A stretch of DNA of 64,000 nt from UBA5951 sp012269555 (GCA_038147755.1 JAYQTS010000007.1:12593-76592); one strand, 5' to 3'. Counted from the stretch's first letter, positions 10,489 to 21,425 are shown. Numbers and translations: made by a program. The notes: a model not told the origin generated them from the letters alone.

Positions 10489-11670
10489 GTGCCAACCCAT
10501 CAATTTCAAACAGGTCGTCATTTTCTGCAAATACCCGGTCCGACTAATGTTCCTGACAGAGTGCTTCGGGCGATGGACAAACCAACCATTGACCATCGAG
10601 GCCCAGAATTCGCTGCTTTAGCTCGAAAATGTCTTAATGGAATAAAGTCAATTTTTAAAACTAGTTCTGACGTTGTAATATTCCCTGCCTCAGGAACAGG
10701 CGCATGGGAAGCCGCTCTTGTGAACACACTTCAAAGCGGTGATCATGTCTTGATGGTAGAAACAGGCCATTTCGCAAGTCTGTGGCGTAACATGGCAAAT
10801 AAACTTGGTGTTTTGACTGAGTTTTTAGAAACGGATTGGCGAAGCGGAGCAAGCCCTGAAGAACTTGCTGTACGACTCTCAAAAGATACATCTCATAAAA
10901 TAAAGGCCGTATGTGTAGTGCATAATGAGACCTCTACCGGATGCACCTCGCCCATAGCAAAAATCCGCAAAATTATAGATGAGCTTAATCATCCGGCTTT
11001 ACTTATGGTAGATACAATTTCTTCTCTAGCCTCTATAGATTATAGGCATGATGAATGGGGAGTGGATGTAACAGTTGCAGGTTCACAAAAAGGACTATTG
11101 TTACCACCAGGTCTCTCCTTTAATGCCCTGTCTCAAAAAGCTCTTGAAATCTCTAAAAAAGGGGGCATGGCTCGCTCCTATTGGGATTGGAACGAACAAA
11201 TTCAAGCTAACAAAAGTGGTGCATTTCCATACACTCCTGCCACAAATTTGTTATATGGTTTAGAAGTGGCTATTGAGATGCTGCACGAAGAAGGGTTGGA
11301 TGCCGTTTTCGCTCGTCATGACCGTCATGCAAAAACAACACGAGATGCAGTGCAGGCATGGGGACTTGAGGTACTATGTCAAAACCCTGAAAACTATTCT
11401 AGCTCTTTAACAGCAGTTATGCTTCCAGATGGCTATAATGCTGATAAATTTCGAGAAATTGTATTAACAAATTTCAATATGTCGCTTGGAAATGGATTAT
11501 CTAAACTTGCTGGAAAAGTTTTCAGAATAGGTCATCTCGGAGATTTCAACGACCTAATGCTACTGGGTACTCTGAGCGGCGTGGAAATGGGGTTATCGTT
11601 AGCTGGTATTCCTCATCAAAGAGGTGGTGTTGAAACTGCTATGCAAACGTTATCAAAGTATTCAAAATAA
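10489..11670 (+). CDS. Serine-glyoxylate aminotransferase family (class V PLP enzyme)
   Basis: The 393-residue fold-type I PLP enzyme transfers the amino group of serine (or alanine/aspartate) to glyoxylate, making glycine and hydroxypyruvate. It begins with a GTG codon preceded by AGGAG. Motifs are LQIPGPTNVPDRVLRAM at the N-terminus, FPASGTGAWEAAL, HNETSTGCTSPI and VAGSQKGLLLPPGLSF, where the Lys near residue 200 forms the Schiff base. The aldehyde dehydrogenase follows after 33 bp and glycerate kinase after that, a layout that feeds glyoxylate-derived hydroxypyruvate toward phosphoglycerate. Aspartate-glyoxylate aminotransferase (BhcA of the beta-hydroxyaspartate cycle) is a close relative, but bhcB, bhcC and bhcD are absent. 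Confidence 0.9.
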   Translation: MPTHQFQTGRHFLQIPGPTNVPDRVLRAMDKPTIDHRGPEFAALARKCLNGIKSIFKTSSDVVIFPASGTGAWEAALVNTLQSGDHVLMVETGHFASLWRNMANKLGVLTEFLETDWRSGASPEELAVRLSKDTSHKIKAVCVVHNETSTGCTSPIAKIRKIIDELNHPALLMVDTISSLASIDYRHDEWGVDVTVAGSQKGLLLPPGLSFNALSQKALEISKKGGMARSYWDWNEQIQANKSGAFPYTPATNLLYGLEVAIEMLHEEGLDAVFARHDRHAKTTRDAVQAWGLEVLCQNPENYSSSLTAVMLPDGYNADKFREIVLTNFNMSLGNGLSKLAGKVFRIGHLGDFNDLMLLGTLSGVEMGLSLAGIPHQRGGVETAMQTLSKYSK

Positions 11671-11703
11671 AAGTTTTACATTCATAATGAGGAGTTCGAA
11701 ATC

Positions 11704-13146
11704 ATGGCAGAGAGTTTATTGCTTAATTATATTGGTGGTGAATGGGTAGAAGGAATATCAGAAATTTCAAATATCAATCCCTCTGACCTTGGAGATGTGA
11801 TAGCCAATCACGCTCTTGCAGATTCTAATCAAGCTATCCAAGCTATTGATGCGGCGCATGCAGCCCTTTCCAGTTGGAAGAACACAAACCCACAAACAAG
11901 GTTCGATATTTTGGACAATATTGGACGTATTATTATAACGAGACAGGATGAACTTGGAGAAATTTTAGCCAGGGAAGAAGGAAAAACACTTGCTGAAGCC
12001 AAAGGTGAAGCATTTCGTGCTGGTCAGTTTTTTCAATTTTATGCAGCTGAAGCTTTAAGGCGTACTGGCGAGCAAAATCTTTCAACACGCCCAAATATAG
12101 ATGTCGAAATCGTAAGAGAGCCCATTGGTGTTACAGTCCTTATTACACCATGGAATTTCCCAATTGCCATTCCAGCATGGAAGATTGCACCAGCTCTTGC
12201 TCACGGAAATACCGTGGTTTTAAAACCTTCAGAGATTACACCGGCGAGTGCTTATCACTTGACTAAAATAATGGAAGAAGCGGGCTTACCAGCTGGTGTC
12301 TTTAATTTGCTGGTCGCGAAAGGTGAAGCCGTGGGTGAAACTTTAGTGTCTCATCCAGCAGTGGCTGGGATTTCGTTTACTGGTTCTGTTCCAACAGGGC
12401 GAAAAATAGCACAAGGTGCTATACAGCATATGAAGAAGATTCAAATGGAAATGGGTGGTAAAAATCCGATGGTGATTATGGAAGATGCTGACTTAGATAT
12501 CGCGATCCCTGTCACAATTAACGGTGCCTTCTACCAAACTGGCCAGAGATGCACTGCTTCTTCAAGAGTAATCGTACATGAAAAAATTTACGATGCCTTT
12601 GTTGAGCGTTTTGTTTCAGAAATGGACAAACTTTCTGTTGGACCTGCTCTGGATCCTAAAACACAAATAGGACCAGTCGTCTCAGACACACAACTCAAGT
12701 CAAATTTATCCTATGTTGAAATAGCACGCAATGAAGGATGTGAAGTAGTTAGCGGCCAGCATTTAGCGGAAAGGAACACTGGTTATTTTCAAAGACCAGG
12801 TGTGTTCTTAAATGCAAACAACAAGATGCGCAGTTCACGAGAAGAAATCTTTGGGCCAGTTGCTTCAATAATAAAAGTTGGTGATTTTGAAGAGGCAGTC
12901 GCAACCGCAAATGACACAGAATTTGGACTTTCATCCGCGATTTGCACCCGATCATTATATTATGCAAGAGAATTCAAACGTTTATCAGAAGCTGGCATGG
13001 CAATGGTAAATTTACCAACTGCTGGCGTTGATTATCATGTACCATTTGGCGGTCGTAAAAACTCATCTTATGGCTCAAGAGAGCAAGGACGTGCTGCGAT
13101 TGACTTTTACACCACAACAAAAACAACATACAGCTTTGCTGGGTAG
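11704..13146 (+). CDS. NAD(P)-dependent aldehyde dehydrogenase, alpha-ketoglutarate-semialdehyde dehydrogenase type
   Basis: The 480-residue soluble enzyme oxidises an aldehyde to its acid. It has TPWNFPIAIPAWKIAPAL, SFTGSVPTGRKIA, EMGGKNPMVI with the general base Glu249, and TGQRCTASSR with the nucleophile Cys283. The C-terminal block NLPTAGVDYHVPFGGRKNSS is characteristic of ketoglutarate-semialdehyde (2,5-dioxovalerate) dehydrogenases of sugar-acid and hydroxyproline breakdown. An AGGAG ribosome site precedes the ATG, and the gene follows the aminotransferase closely, suggesting co-transcription. In this setting glycolaldehyde or tartronate semialdehyde are alternative substrates; the family call is firm, the substrate is inference. 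Confidence 0.9.
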   Translation: MAESLLLNYIGGEWVEGISEISNINPSDLGDVIANHALADSNQAIQAIDAAHAALSSWKNTNPQTRFDILDNIGRIIITRQDELGEILAREEGKTLAEAKGEAFRAGQFFQFYAAEALRRTGEQNLSTRPNIDVEIVREPIGVTVLITPWNFPIAIPAWKIAPALAHGNTVVLKPSEITPASAYHLTKIMEEAGLPAGVFNLLVAKGEAVGETLVSHPAVAGISFTGSVPTGRKIAQGAIQHMKKIQMEMGGKNPMVIMEDADLDIAIPVTINGAFYQTGQRCTASSRVIVHEKIYDAFVERFVSEMDKLSVGPALDPKTQIGPVVSDTQLKSNLSYVEIARNEGCEVVSGQHLAERNTGYFQRPGVFLNANNKMRSSREEIFGPVASIIKVGDFEEAVATANDTEFGLSSAICTRSLYYAREFKRLSEAGMAMVNLPTAGVDYHVPFGGRKNSSYGSREQGRAAIDFYTTTKTTYSFAG

Positions 13147-13383
13147 AGGTCTATAATTGAAAGGGTAGTGAATTTATCCAATGTTTTATCTTCAACTTAA
13201 ATACTCATAATCAGAGTTAGGTTTTTCAACCAGTCAGGCCTTAAAATAGACTGTCTAACGGGGTCATATGGAGAGGAATCAGATATTTTTTGAATAGTTA
13301 AAAAAATGACGTGTGATATATTTTAAATCCATTTCGAGTGATGTTACCCATATCTCGAATAAAGAAAAACCTTATTTAATAGT

Positions 13384-14666
13384 GTGGATATGAATCTACA
13401 GATAACGCCTAAACCAATACGCATTCTTCATAAGCTTTATGATCATGCAGTCTCTGTTGCAGATCCTATGCTTACAGTTCCCAGCTACCTTCCAGAAAAA
13501 CCAAGGGGTAAAGTAATTGTGGTTGGAGCCGGAAAAGCGAGCGCAAGGATGGCTGAAGCGGTGGAAACTGTTTGGGGTGCCTGTGAGGGTATTATCATAA
13601 CAAGATATGGATATGGAAGGCCAACTAAAGGGATTCAAATCATAGAGGCGTCTCATCCAGTTCCAGACGAAAATGGCGTTATCGCAACAAAAAAAATTTT
13701 GGATTTAATGAATGACTTGAATGAAAATGACTTCGTTCTTTGTTTGATTTCAGGTGGAGCTTCTGCTCTTCTTTGTGCCCTTCAGATATAATAACATTAG
13801 CAGAAAAACAGAGTATTAATAATAGTCTTCTAACGAGTGGAGCACCTATTGAAAAAATCAATCTTGTTAGAAAATATCTCAGTAAGGTAAAAGGTGGAAA
13901 GTTAGCAGCTGCTGCATATCCCGCAAAAATGCTAAGCTTAATTTTATCAGACGTTCCGGGAGATGATATTCAATTTATCGGCTCAGGACCTACAGTTGGT
14001 GATGAATCGACTCCTGCAGAGGCACTAAAAATTTTGTCCGATTATAACATTTACTTTCCTTCAGATAAAATTGAAAATTTTAACACCCAGACATCGGTTA
14101 TTTTACCAACAGATATACGTCTCAGTAGGACAACAAATATAATTTTTGCCGCACCCTCTCAATCATTGGAAGCAGCTTCAGAAATGGCATCCGGCGAGTT
14201 TGGATTTGAAGTCATTAATCTTGGAGATAACCTTCAGGGTGAAGCCAAAGAAATTGCCATTAGTCAGGCAAAACAAGCAATTCAAATCCAAGATAATTTA
14301 TCGAAAACACAGCCACCTGGTCTTTTACTGTCAGGTGGCGAATTAACTGTCACAGCTAGTGGAAATGGTGTTGGGGGACCTAATGCAGAGTTTTGCCTTG
14401 CTCTTGCAATAGAATTAAAACAGAGACAAGGTATTTTTGGTTTCGCGGCAGATACCGACGGTGTGGACGGAACAGCGGAAATAGCAGGAGCTTTCATAAC
14501 ACCTAATACATTAAAAGATGCAGAAAACTCTAGAGTTTCTCCCTTAGAATTATTAAAAGAGAATGACTCTCATAACTTTTTTAAGAAAATTGGTAGCCAA
14601 GTTGTCACAGGACCTACATTAACAAATGTAAATGACTTCAGAGCAATCCTTATTTATCCTTGCTAA
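13384..14666 (+). CDS. Glycerate 2-kinase (MOFRL/GckA family), one frameshift
   Basis: This enzyme phosphorylates D-glycerate to 2-phosphoglycerate with ATP. The N-terminal half has VVGAGKASARMAEAVE and CLISGGASALLC; the C-terminal half has KQSINNSLLTSGAPIEKIN, KVKGGKLA, SDVPGDDIQFIGSGPT and the MOFRL part GGELTVT, GGPNAEFCLAL, ADTDGVDGT. The halves are one frame apart and join as LLCAPSDIITLAEKQ if the CCC at 13778-13780 is four bases long. Repaired length is about 427 residues, typical. Start is GTG 13384 or ATG 13390. With the aminotransferase upstream it would return hydroxypyruvate-derived glycerate to glycolysis, although hydroxypyruvate reductase is not in the window. Confidence 0.88.
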
Positions 14667-14754
14667 TGTAAATACAGAGAATAAGTACTATCAGTCGTTG
14701 ATTATATGACTAAGTTCGATGGTTTTACTCAATTTTATAAACTTCAAGCGTTAT

Positions 14755-17700
14755 TTAATCATCACTTATCTGTGTTTTGCGACTAGACGCCACAACTTGC
14801 TTGTGAGCTAGTGCCAAAAGTCCTGGCACGATAAACAAAGTAGCTACAGTCGATAAGGCAAGCCCCCCAAATACTACCGTTCCAATTCCTCTGTAAAGCT
14901 CTGAACCTGCACCTGGAAAAATAACAAGCGGTACCAAACCAAAAAGAGAAGTAAGAGTAGACATAAAAATAGGTCTTATCCTATTTTTGGTAGCCTCTAT
15001 TATACTTTCGTTAACAGCCATATTTTCCTCACGGATCTGCAGGCATGTTTGCTCAACCATTAAAATAGCATTATTCACAACTATACCTGTCAAAATCACA
15101 AACCCGAGCATTGTAAGCATATCAAGAGGTTGCCTTAAAAACATATTAAGAATGTATAAAGCTAATATTCCACCTGCTGCTGCTATAGGAACCGCTAGTA
15201 TTATTATCCCAGGAAGTATGAAAGACCTAAGTAGTATTACCATCAATAAAAAGATCACACAGAGTGCAGTAAAAACATTTGCTTGCATTGCTTTCCATGT
15301 TTCTTCTAGGGCGCTGGCAGCACCACTTACAACAATCGAAACATCATTATTTTTAGCGATTTGTGTCAGTTGGGGTAATACTTGTTCGTTGATGACGCTG
15401 ATTGCTGTTTCAAGGGCAATCGCTTCCTGTGGTCTCACTTGTATCGTCAACGCCTGATTTCCATTTAAACGTCTTATTGTTTGAGGTGCGCTGATCATTT
15501 CAACCTGAGCCACTTGATCAAGTCTTACCATCAACCCTTGTCTATTTATAACAGGCATTGCTGACAAGTCATCCATTCCCATTTCACCTGCATTACCTCC
15601 TGTTAATATCAATTCTACCAATTCACCATTAATTGGTACATCTGCTATTCCCAAACCATCGTTAAGGATATCAACTAATGAACTAAATTCTCGAGCTGTA
15701 ATTCCGATTTTTGCTAGTTGTTCAGAATCTGGCGAAATACGTATTTGCGGAGCGCCTGAGTCTAAACTAGGAATTATTCTGACCTGATTACCGTCACTTA
15801 CAGGAAAGGATTCGTCTAAAATTCTTGTAAGTTGCCTTGCAACTGACACTAGACTTGCCAAGGAAGGCCCTGTTAAATCAACATTTATTGAGCGTGAACC
15901 TCCAACAGAACGGCCAAATAAAGATGCCTGAAATACAAACGCACGTGCTCCAGGCTCCGAAAAAACCGGTCTCATCAAAATCGGTCTTAGTTCTGTAACA
16001 CGTTCGGGATCTGTCGCTGTTGCCCCTGCAAAACCACCACCATCAAAAGCAACAAAGAAAAAACGCTCTATGCCAGGACCATCTCCCATCTTATCTGATT
16101 TTTCCCAAAGTGGTCTTGCAGATTCTTCCATCTTATCTGCTATTTTTTTTGTCTCATCAATAGAATAACCGGGTGGTACAAATATCCTGCCTAACATGAA
16201 ATTTGCATTACCATCTGGCAGATAATCTAATTTTGGCATCATCAAAAAAATGACTGCAATACTCATAGTAATCAAACTGCTTACAGTAATAAGAGCGATT
16301 TTACGGTTTTTTGTTGCATATATTGCAAATTGAACTATCAGCAAGGCTATAAACCTCGCAACTCGGTCTAGTCCTGGAATAGATTTTATTTTCTGAAATC
16401 TGTCATGACGACCAGCCAAAAGCTTAGATGCCAAAGCTGGAATGACAGTAACCGACACCATGACTGATATCAAAACTGATACTGATATAGCTATACCAAT
16501 ATCACGAAAAAGCTGCCCTACTGGCAAGTCTAGCAAAATGATAGGAACGAAAACCAAAACAGTAGTCAGAGCAGAACCAAGAATAGGTGCCCATACCTGT
16601 CGTGCACCACGATAAGCTGCGGTCGGTGCATCCACGCCCTTTTGACGCAATCTAAATATATTTTCAAGAGAAACAATAGACGCGTCAACAACCATCCCAA
16701 TTGCGAATGCCATTCCTGCCAAAGATATTACATTGATGGAAAGTCCAAAGCCTGAAATTGCAACAAATGTTCCTACTACAGAAACTGGGATTGCTATAAA
16801 AATTACCATTGTTGGAAACAATGACCGCAGAAATAAGAGCAAAATACACAGTGCTAAAATACCGCCTATCCAAATATTCTGCTGCACAAGGTCAATTGCA
16901 GAACGAATATATGCTGTTTCATCATAAATGATGTTGAGCTGTAAACCTTTCGGGTTCAGAGTTGTTTCGTTTAAGTCCTTTACTGAGCTTGATAGGGTCT
17001 GCATTGTTGTTACAACATTTATACCAGGCTCTCTCAATGCATTTATAATGATAGCGTCCTGACCATTGAGGCGTCTAAAGCTGGTTCTTTTTTCAACCGC
17101 AAATTCAACATCAGCAACGTCTGACAATAAGACAGGAGAAATTTGTCCATTTTCGTTAAAGTCTGCTCTCAAAATGGTATTTAATGCTGTCTCAGGTGTG
17201 TAGGCAATCGCTTCAGTTCTTACTGTGTAAACGCGCTTTCCTTGTTGCACTCTTCCAACAGATTGAAGTGTAGTGGCGGTTCTTAAGGCGTCTAACACTA
17301 TTGAAGTTGAAAGGCGGTAAGAGGCAAGCCTCTGAGGGTCAATAATAACCTTGAGTTGTTTTTTACCGCCACCATTATATGTGATTTCGAAACTCCTGGT
17401 GTTCTCGCAAGGTAGTCCACAACTTTAGTTGTTACAAAACTTCCAAGGTTTTCTAAATCTATATTTTTCCCCTCCAGCGCAACTAATGCCATTCTGGCAA
17501 TTGGACTATCATCAGAATTAGAGGTTTGCACCTGAGGAGCCGATGACTCACTTGGAAGACCTGTGATTCCTGCTAGTTTTGATAGTAAAATTGTAAGGGC
17601 TTTATCCATATCGGTTAACAAAGAATAAGTGAGCGTTACCCTTGCTGAACCATTAGATGATCTAGATAAAATTTCTTCAACACCGGCTAAATTAGACAGT

Positions 17701-17912
17701 TCTGTCTCTAGTCTGCTTACGATTTCTCTGTCGACGTCCTCGGGTGCAGCCCCAGGCCAAGATACTCTAATTTGATAGATTGGCTTTTCGATATCAGGCG
17801 AAAGCTGGATTGGAATAGTTCGTAGAGCAACAATTCCGAATAGAACTATCAATAGCATGATCGCCATAACAGCAACAGGACGTTCAATTGCGTTCTTTAT
17901 AAATGTGTTCAT
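14755..17912 (-). CDS. RND-superfamily efflux permease (AcrB/HAE1-like), one frameshift
   Basis: This is a proton-driven inner-membrane efflux pump of about 1,050 residues after repair. The N-terminal frame (17912 to about 17390) starts MNTFIKNAIERPVAVMAIM and includes IPIQLSPDIEKPIYQIRVSW and GAAPEDVDREIV. The second frame has SLAGMAFAIGMVVDASIVSLENIF with the proton-relay Asp of helix 4, and near the end GFVILTGIVVNNAILMVEQ. The two read together as EITYNGGGKKQLKVIIDPQR if one base is restored near 17386-17392. It lies 24 bp after its adaptor gene and is presumably co-transcribed. No outer-membrane TolC partner or TetR repressor is adjacent. Exported compound unknown. Confidence 0.9.
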
Positions 17913-17936
17913 ATACCTAAACTCTTTTTAAATATC

Positions 17937-19511
17937 CTAATTTGCCGTTCCTTTGACATCCATTTGAACTTCTCTACCATTGGGCAATCCGCTTAAAATC
18001 ACAGTCCCGTTCATACTATTAGGTGTAGAAACAAGCTCAAAAGAGAGTGTTACAATGCCAAACGGCAACACAAGTTCAGTATCAAAATATACAGTATCAT
18101 TTTTACGTGTCACCAATACAGGCTTATCATTATACAGGCTTGCTTTGCTAGATAATTCAAATCTTCCCGATTGCTCACCTCGACTTGATTGCCATTTTAG
18201 AAGCCATTTTTTTGCATCATCTGCAAGTTCGGTTGGGATTTCTTCGGCCTTTTCTGCCTGAGATGTATCATTTGACATATTAGGAACATCTCGTTTTGGT
18301 ATTTTTCCTTGCTTAACGGCTGCGCCGTCATCTAATCCCTCATTACCGCGTGTTATTACAAGCTCTCCGGCCTGCAGACCCGAATTTACAATAATTCGCT
18401 CATCAATAGCACTTCCCAAACGAACTGCCTGACGCTTTGCTATCCCATTATCGAAAACAAATACAACATGTCCACCTGCAACTGGTACTACTGCATCTTG
18501 AGGGATAACCAGCAGTTCTTGGACCTCAGTGCTTGGAACCAGAACGTTTATTTGCGCTCCGTTAGCACGAATACTGCCCAACACTTCTCCATCAAAACTT
18601 AATTTCGTCAGTCTAGATGCAGTCCTTCTATTTTCTTCTGGAAGAATAGCCCTGAGTGAAAGCATAAAGTTTTCTCCTGATAGGCTACGAGCTCTTAACT
18701 TAGACTCCGAATTGATAAAAGGTAAATATTTAACGGGTAAATCTAACTCTACCCCATATCCTTCATCAGTTCGTATGCTAGCTATCATATCACCTTGCCT
18801 TGCAAATCCTATTTTTTCCGAAAATAATGATATAATCTGCCCATCAACAGGCGATTTAAGAGTTGCATCCGATAGATCCTGCTCTAACTTTTTGATTTGG
18901 AGCCTTAATCTTTCTTCAGTTACGATTAATTGCTTTAATGAATATTTAAGCTCGCTTTGTGTTTTATTGCGATTAACTAATTGTTGTTGAGCCGCATTAA
19001 GCGCGATCTGCGCGTTCTCTGAATTTTCGAATGAAATTGCGTTGCTCTGAGCTAGCTTTTGAGCGAATTCAGCTCTACGGTCTAATAGTACGATTTGCTC
19101 TTGAGTAAGTGATAAAAGAGATTTTTCATACTTAAGATTTTCATTTAAAGATGCAATTTCATTTTCAGTTGCCTCTAGCTCTGAGCGATGAATTTGAAGC
19201 TGATGTTCAATTAAAAAGGTATCTTGTTTAGCAATTATGTCCCCAGCTTTCACCGGGTCCCCAATTTGCCAATCTTTCATAACAATCTTTGCTGTTAGGC
19301 TAGCTGTAATAAAAAAAGGATCGCCAGCCACCACAGACCCACCAATTTGAGTAAAATTCGGTAAAGTCATTTTCTCAACACGCTCTGCTTGCACAATTGC
19401 GCCTCTATTCTGCTGTGCAAATACAGAACTGCTTGTTGTAAGCCAAAGTGAAGCAAAAATCATCGTTGACAAGCAAACGCGCAATATACCAGCATTTATT
19501 TGAGAAAACAT
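17937..19511 (-). CDS. RND efflux periplasmic adaptor (HlyD/MFP family)
   Basis: The 524-residue protein has a signal peptide (hydrophobic core then VFAQQ near residue 33), a biotinyl-lipoyl half, a long coiled-coil hairpin (about residues 105-215, rich in Glu, Gln, Leu), the second lipoyl half with LKSPVDGQIISLFSEKIGF, and a beta-barrel with QDAVVPVAGGHVVFVFDNG. Adaptors of this type link the RND permease to an outer-membrane channel. An extra C-terminal segment of about 130 residues follows an acidic linker (DTSQAEKAEEIPTE) and is not part of the usual MFP fold. It is divergent from the TRAP operon across a 300-bp AT-rich gap. Confidence 0.88.
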   Translation of the reverse strand: MFSQINAGILRVCLSTMIFASLWLTTSSSVFAQQNRGAIVQAERVEKMTLPNFTQIGGSVVAGDPFFITASLTAKIVMKDWQIGDPVKAGDIIAKQDTFLIEHQLQIHRSELEATENEIASLNENLKYEKSLLSLTQEQIVLLDRRAEFAQKLAQSNAISFENSENAQIALNAAQQQLVNRNKTQSELKYSLKQLIVTEERLRLQIKKLEQDLSDATLKSPVDGQIISLFSEKIGFARQGDMIASIRTDEGYGVELDLPVKYLPFINSESKLRARSLSGENFMLSLRAILPEENRRTASRLTKLSFDGEVLGSIRANGAQINVLVPSTEVQELLVIPQDAVVPVAGGHVVFVFDNGIAKRQAVRLGSAIDERIIVNSGLQAGELVITRGNEGLDDGAAVKQGKIPKRDVPNMSNDTSQAEKAEEIPTELADDAKKWLLKWQSSRGEQSGRFELSSKASLYNDKPVLVTRKNDTVYFDTELVLPFGIVTLSFELVSTPNSMNGTVILSGLPNGREVQMDVKGTAN

Positions 19512-19758
19512 ACTAAGAAATCCTTTAACTTTAAAAAATATGGATTTTTGCGAGTAGAATTTATAAATGGTCGCGTCACAAAAATATTTATTTCTTGTTT
19601 ATATTAGATGAAGAGTTTTTTCAGCTAAAAAAATCAAAATTCAAATTATATGCTTTCTTGTTTGCTAGAACAAATAAACTATATATATAACTATTTATTT
19701 GGTGCTATCTCGCCTTAATTTGCATATAAAATACTCGCGCTTTATCATCATACTTTAA

Positions 19759-19785
19759 TGTGATGTGATGTGATATGATGTGATT
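19759..19785. repeat. TGATG-type short tandem repeat upstream of the TRAP operon
   Basis: Four to five near-perfect copies of a TGATG pentamer lie about 30-55 bp before the dctP start (TGTGATGTGATGTGATATGA). The rest of the 19,512-19,814 gap is very AT-rich and holds no gene. The repeat may be a regulator-binding array or a slippage-prone promoter spacer; that role is inference. Confidence 0.6.
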
Positions 19786-19814
19786 AGGTAGGCACCTTTA
19801 TTTTGGAGAGGCCC

Positions 19815-20897
19815 GTGAGAAATAAAACGATTACTATATCAAAATTTCTAGGTTTTTGGCTAAAGCTCTTTGTAAAATATTTTATAGTCGTTTGCTGTGG
19901 GATCTTGATTTCAAAATCAGTATTGGCAGAAGAATATAAATTTAAATTTCATCATTTTCTGGGGGCAAACTCATTTTGGCAAACAGAAATATTACAGCCT
20001 TGGGTAGATAATATTGAAAAAAATAGCAATGGCCGTATCTCAATTGAGATATTCCCTTCAATGACACTTGGTGGGAGGCCACCTGAGCTCGTTCAGCAAG
20101 CACGGGATGGTGTCGTAGATATTATTTGGACTGTGAATGGGTATACCCCTGGAATGTTCCCGCGCTCCGAAGTTTTTGAGCTTCCCACAGTTTTTACTAA
20201 CGATCCTGAACCTGTAAACCTTGCCCTTTTTGATCTTTTTGAAGCAGATTTGAAGCCGGATTATGCCGGTTTACAAGTAATGTTCTTAAGCGTGCATGCA
20301 GGAAATGCTATTCATATGAGAAATAAAGCTATTCGATCACCAACTGATCTTGCTGGAAAAAAAATAAGAACACCATCACGTACAGGTGCTTGGAGCATTG
20401 AGGCATTAGGAGGAATTCCCATTGCGATGCCGGTTCCTGATCTGCCACAGTCACTTCAAAAAGGTGTGGTTGATGGTGCGTTTGTTCCTTGGGAAATCAT
20501 TCCAGCACTGCAACTTCAGCATCAAACTCAATTCCAAATTGAGGGCTTTAATAACGAACGCATTGGTTCTCTTCTGTTCCAAACATCAATGAATAAAACG
20601 AGGTGGGAAAATCTTCCAGCAGAAATTCAGAAAATTTTCAAAGATGCCTCGGGACCTGACTGGTGGGCTGAGATAGGGCAAAAACTTAAAAAAGGTGAAG
20701 ATCAAGGAATACAAATCGCAATTAATGCAGGAAATACGTATATCGAGCTTACCGAAGAAGAAACAGTTCAGTTTACAAACATTCTATCAAGCGTAGTTGA
20801 AAGATGGATTAATAGCGTAGCCGATAAAAATATTGATGGAAACGCACTTGTTGATAAAGCTCGAAAAGCCATAGCATCTCATTATCGTAACAAATAA
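19815..20897 (+). CDS. dctP: TRAP transporter substrate-binding protein (DctP family)
   Basis: This periplasmic binding protein of about 360 residues belongs to a TRAP system, which takes up organic acids with a sodium gradient. A signal peptide ends near SKSVLAEEYKF. DctP signatures include FEVFPSMTLGG-like IEIFPSMTLGGRPPELVQQ, DLAGKKIRTPSRTGAWSIEALGG and PQSLQKGVVDGAFVPWEI. I prefer the GTG at 19815 because GGAGAGG sits 4-10 bases before it; the frame stays open to a TTG at 19803. It opens a three-gene operon: DctQ follows after 12 bp. The ligand is not readable from sequence, but the PVPDLPQSL segment resembles TAXI-free, carboxylate-type TRAP binders. Confidence 0.9.
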   Translation: MRNKTITISKFLGFWLKLFVKYFIVVCCGILISKSVLAEEYKFKFHHFLGANSFWQTEILQPWVDNIEKNSNGRISIEIFPSMTLGGRPPELVQQARDGVVDIIWTVNGYTPGMFPRSEVFELPTVFTNDPEPVNLALFDLFEADLKPDYAGLQVMFLSVHAGNAIHMRNKAIRSPTDLAGKKIRTPSRTGAWSIEALGGIPIAMPVPDLPQSLQKGVVDGAFVPWEIIPALQLQHQTQFQIEGFNNERIGSLLFQTSMNKTRWENLPAEIQKIFKDASGPDWWAEIGQKLKKGEDQGIQIAINAGNTYIELTEEETVQFTNILSSVVERWINSVADKNIDGNALVDKARKAIASHYRNK

Positions 20898-20909
20898 CAG
20901 AGGCCCAAA

Positions 20910-21425
20910 ATGTCCTATTTTCGTTTGTTATCTAAATTATGGCAGAATTTGATCACGGGTTGGGCACTGGTTGGTGGTTTCATACTAATAATCATTGTAT
21001 GCATAAATGTATTTTCAATTATTGGAGGAATCTTTCTAATTCCACTTCAAGGAGATTTTGAACTCACACAGATGGGTATTGCAGTAGCAGTATTTTGCTT
21101 TCTTCCATACTGTCAGCTCTATAAGCACAATATTTCTGCTGAAATCTTCACTTCACGGGCGAATATTAAAACTCAGTTATTGCTCAGCATTGTCGCCTCC
21201 TTTGTGGCTTTTCTATTTTCTATACTTTTGGTCTGGCGCATGTATGAAGGTATGAGTGACCAGAGGGCATACAATTATACAAGCACCATTTTGCAGTTTC
21301 CTATTTGGATTACTTTTTTACCAATAATTTTTTCGCTTTGCCTCTTGGCGATAGCAAGCCTAATTACGCTTAAACAAGATTTTAACTCTCATAAGTCCCT
21401 CAGATATAAATTAAAGAGTCGCTGA
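20910..21425 (+). CDS. dctQ: TRAP transporter small permease (DctQ family)
   Basis: The 171-residue inner-membrane protein has four predicted helices, matching DctQ. It helps DctM couple substrate-bound DctP to transport. Helices lie near residues 18-40, 52-68, 90-108 and 130-152; the conserved acidic EL/Q at GDFELTQMGIAVAVF follows the second amphipathic part. Its TGA stop overlaps the ATG of dctM by one base (TGATG), so the two are translationally coupled. Confidence 0.88.
   Translation: MSYFRLLSKLWQNLITGWALVGGFILIIIVCINVFSIIGGIFLIPLQGDFELTQMGIAVAVFCFLPYCQLYKHNISAEIFTSRANIKTQLLLSIVASFVAFLFSILLVWRMYEGMSDQRAYNYTSTILQFPIWITFLPIIFSLCLLAIASLITLKQDFNSHKSLRYKLKSR

Noticed and set aside
10489..11670. 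BhcA and a beta-hydroxyaspartate cycle
   Set aside because: The aminotransferase family fits, but none of bhcB, bhcC or bhcD is next to it; glycerate kinase downstream favours serine-glyoxylate aminotransferase.
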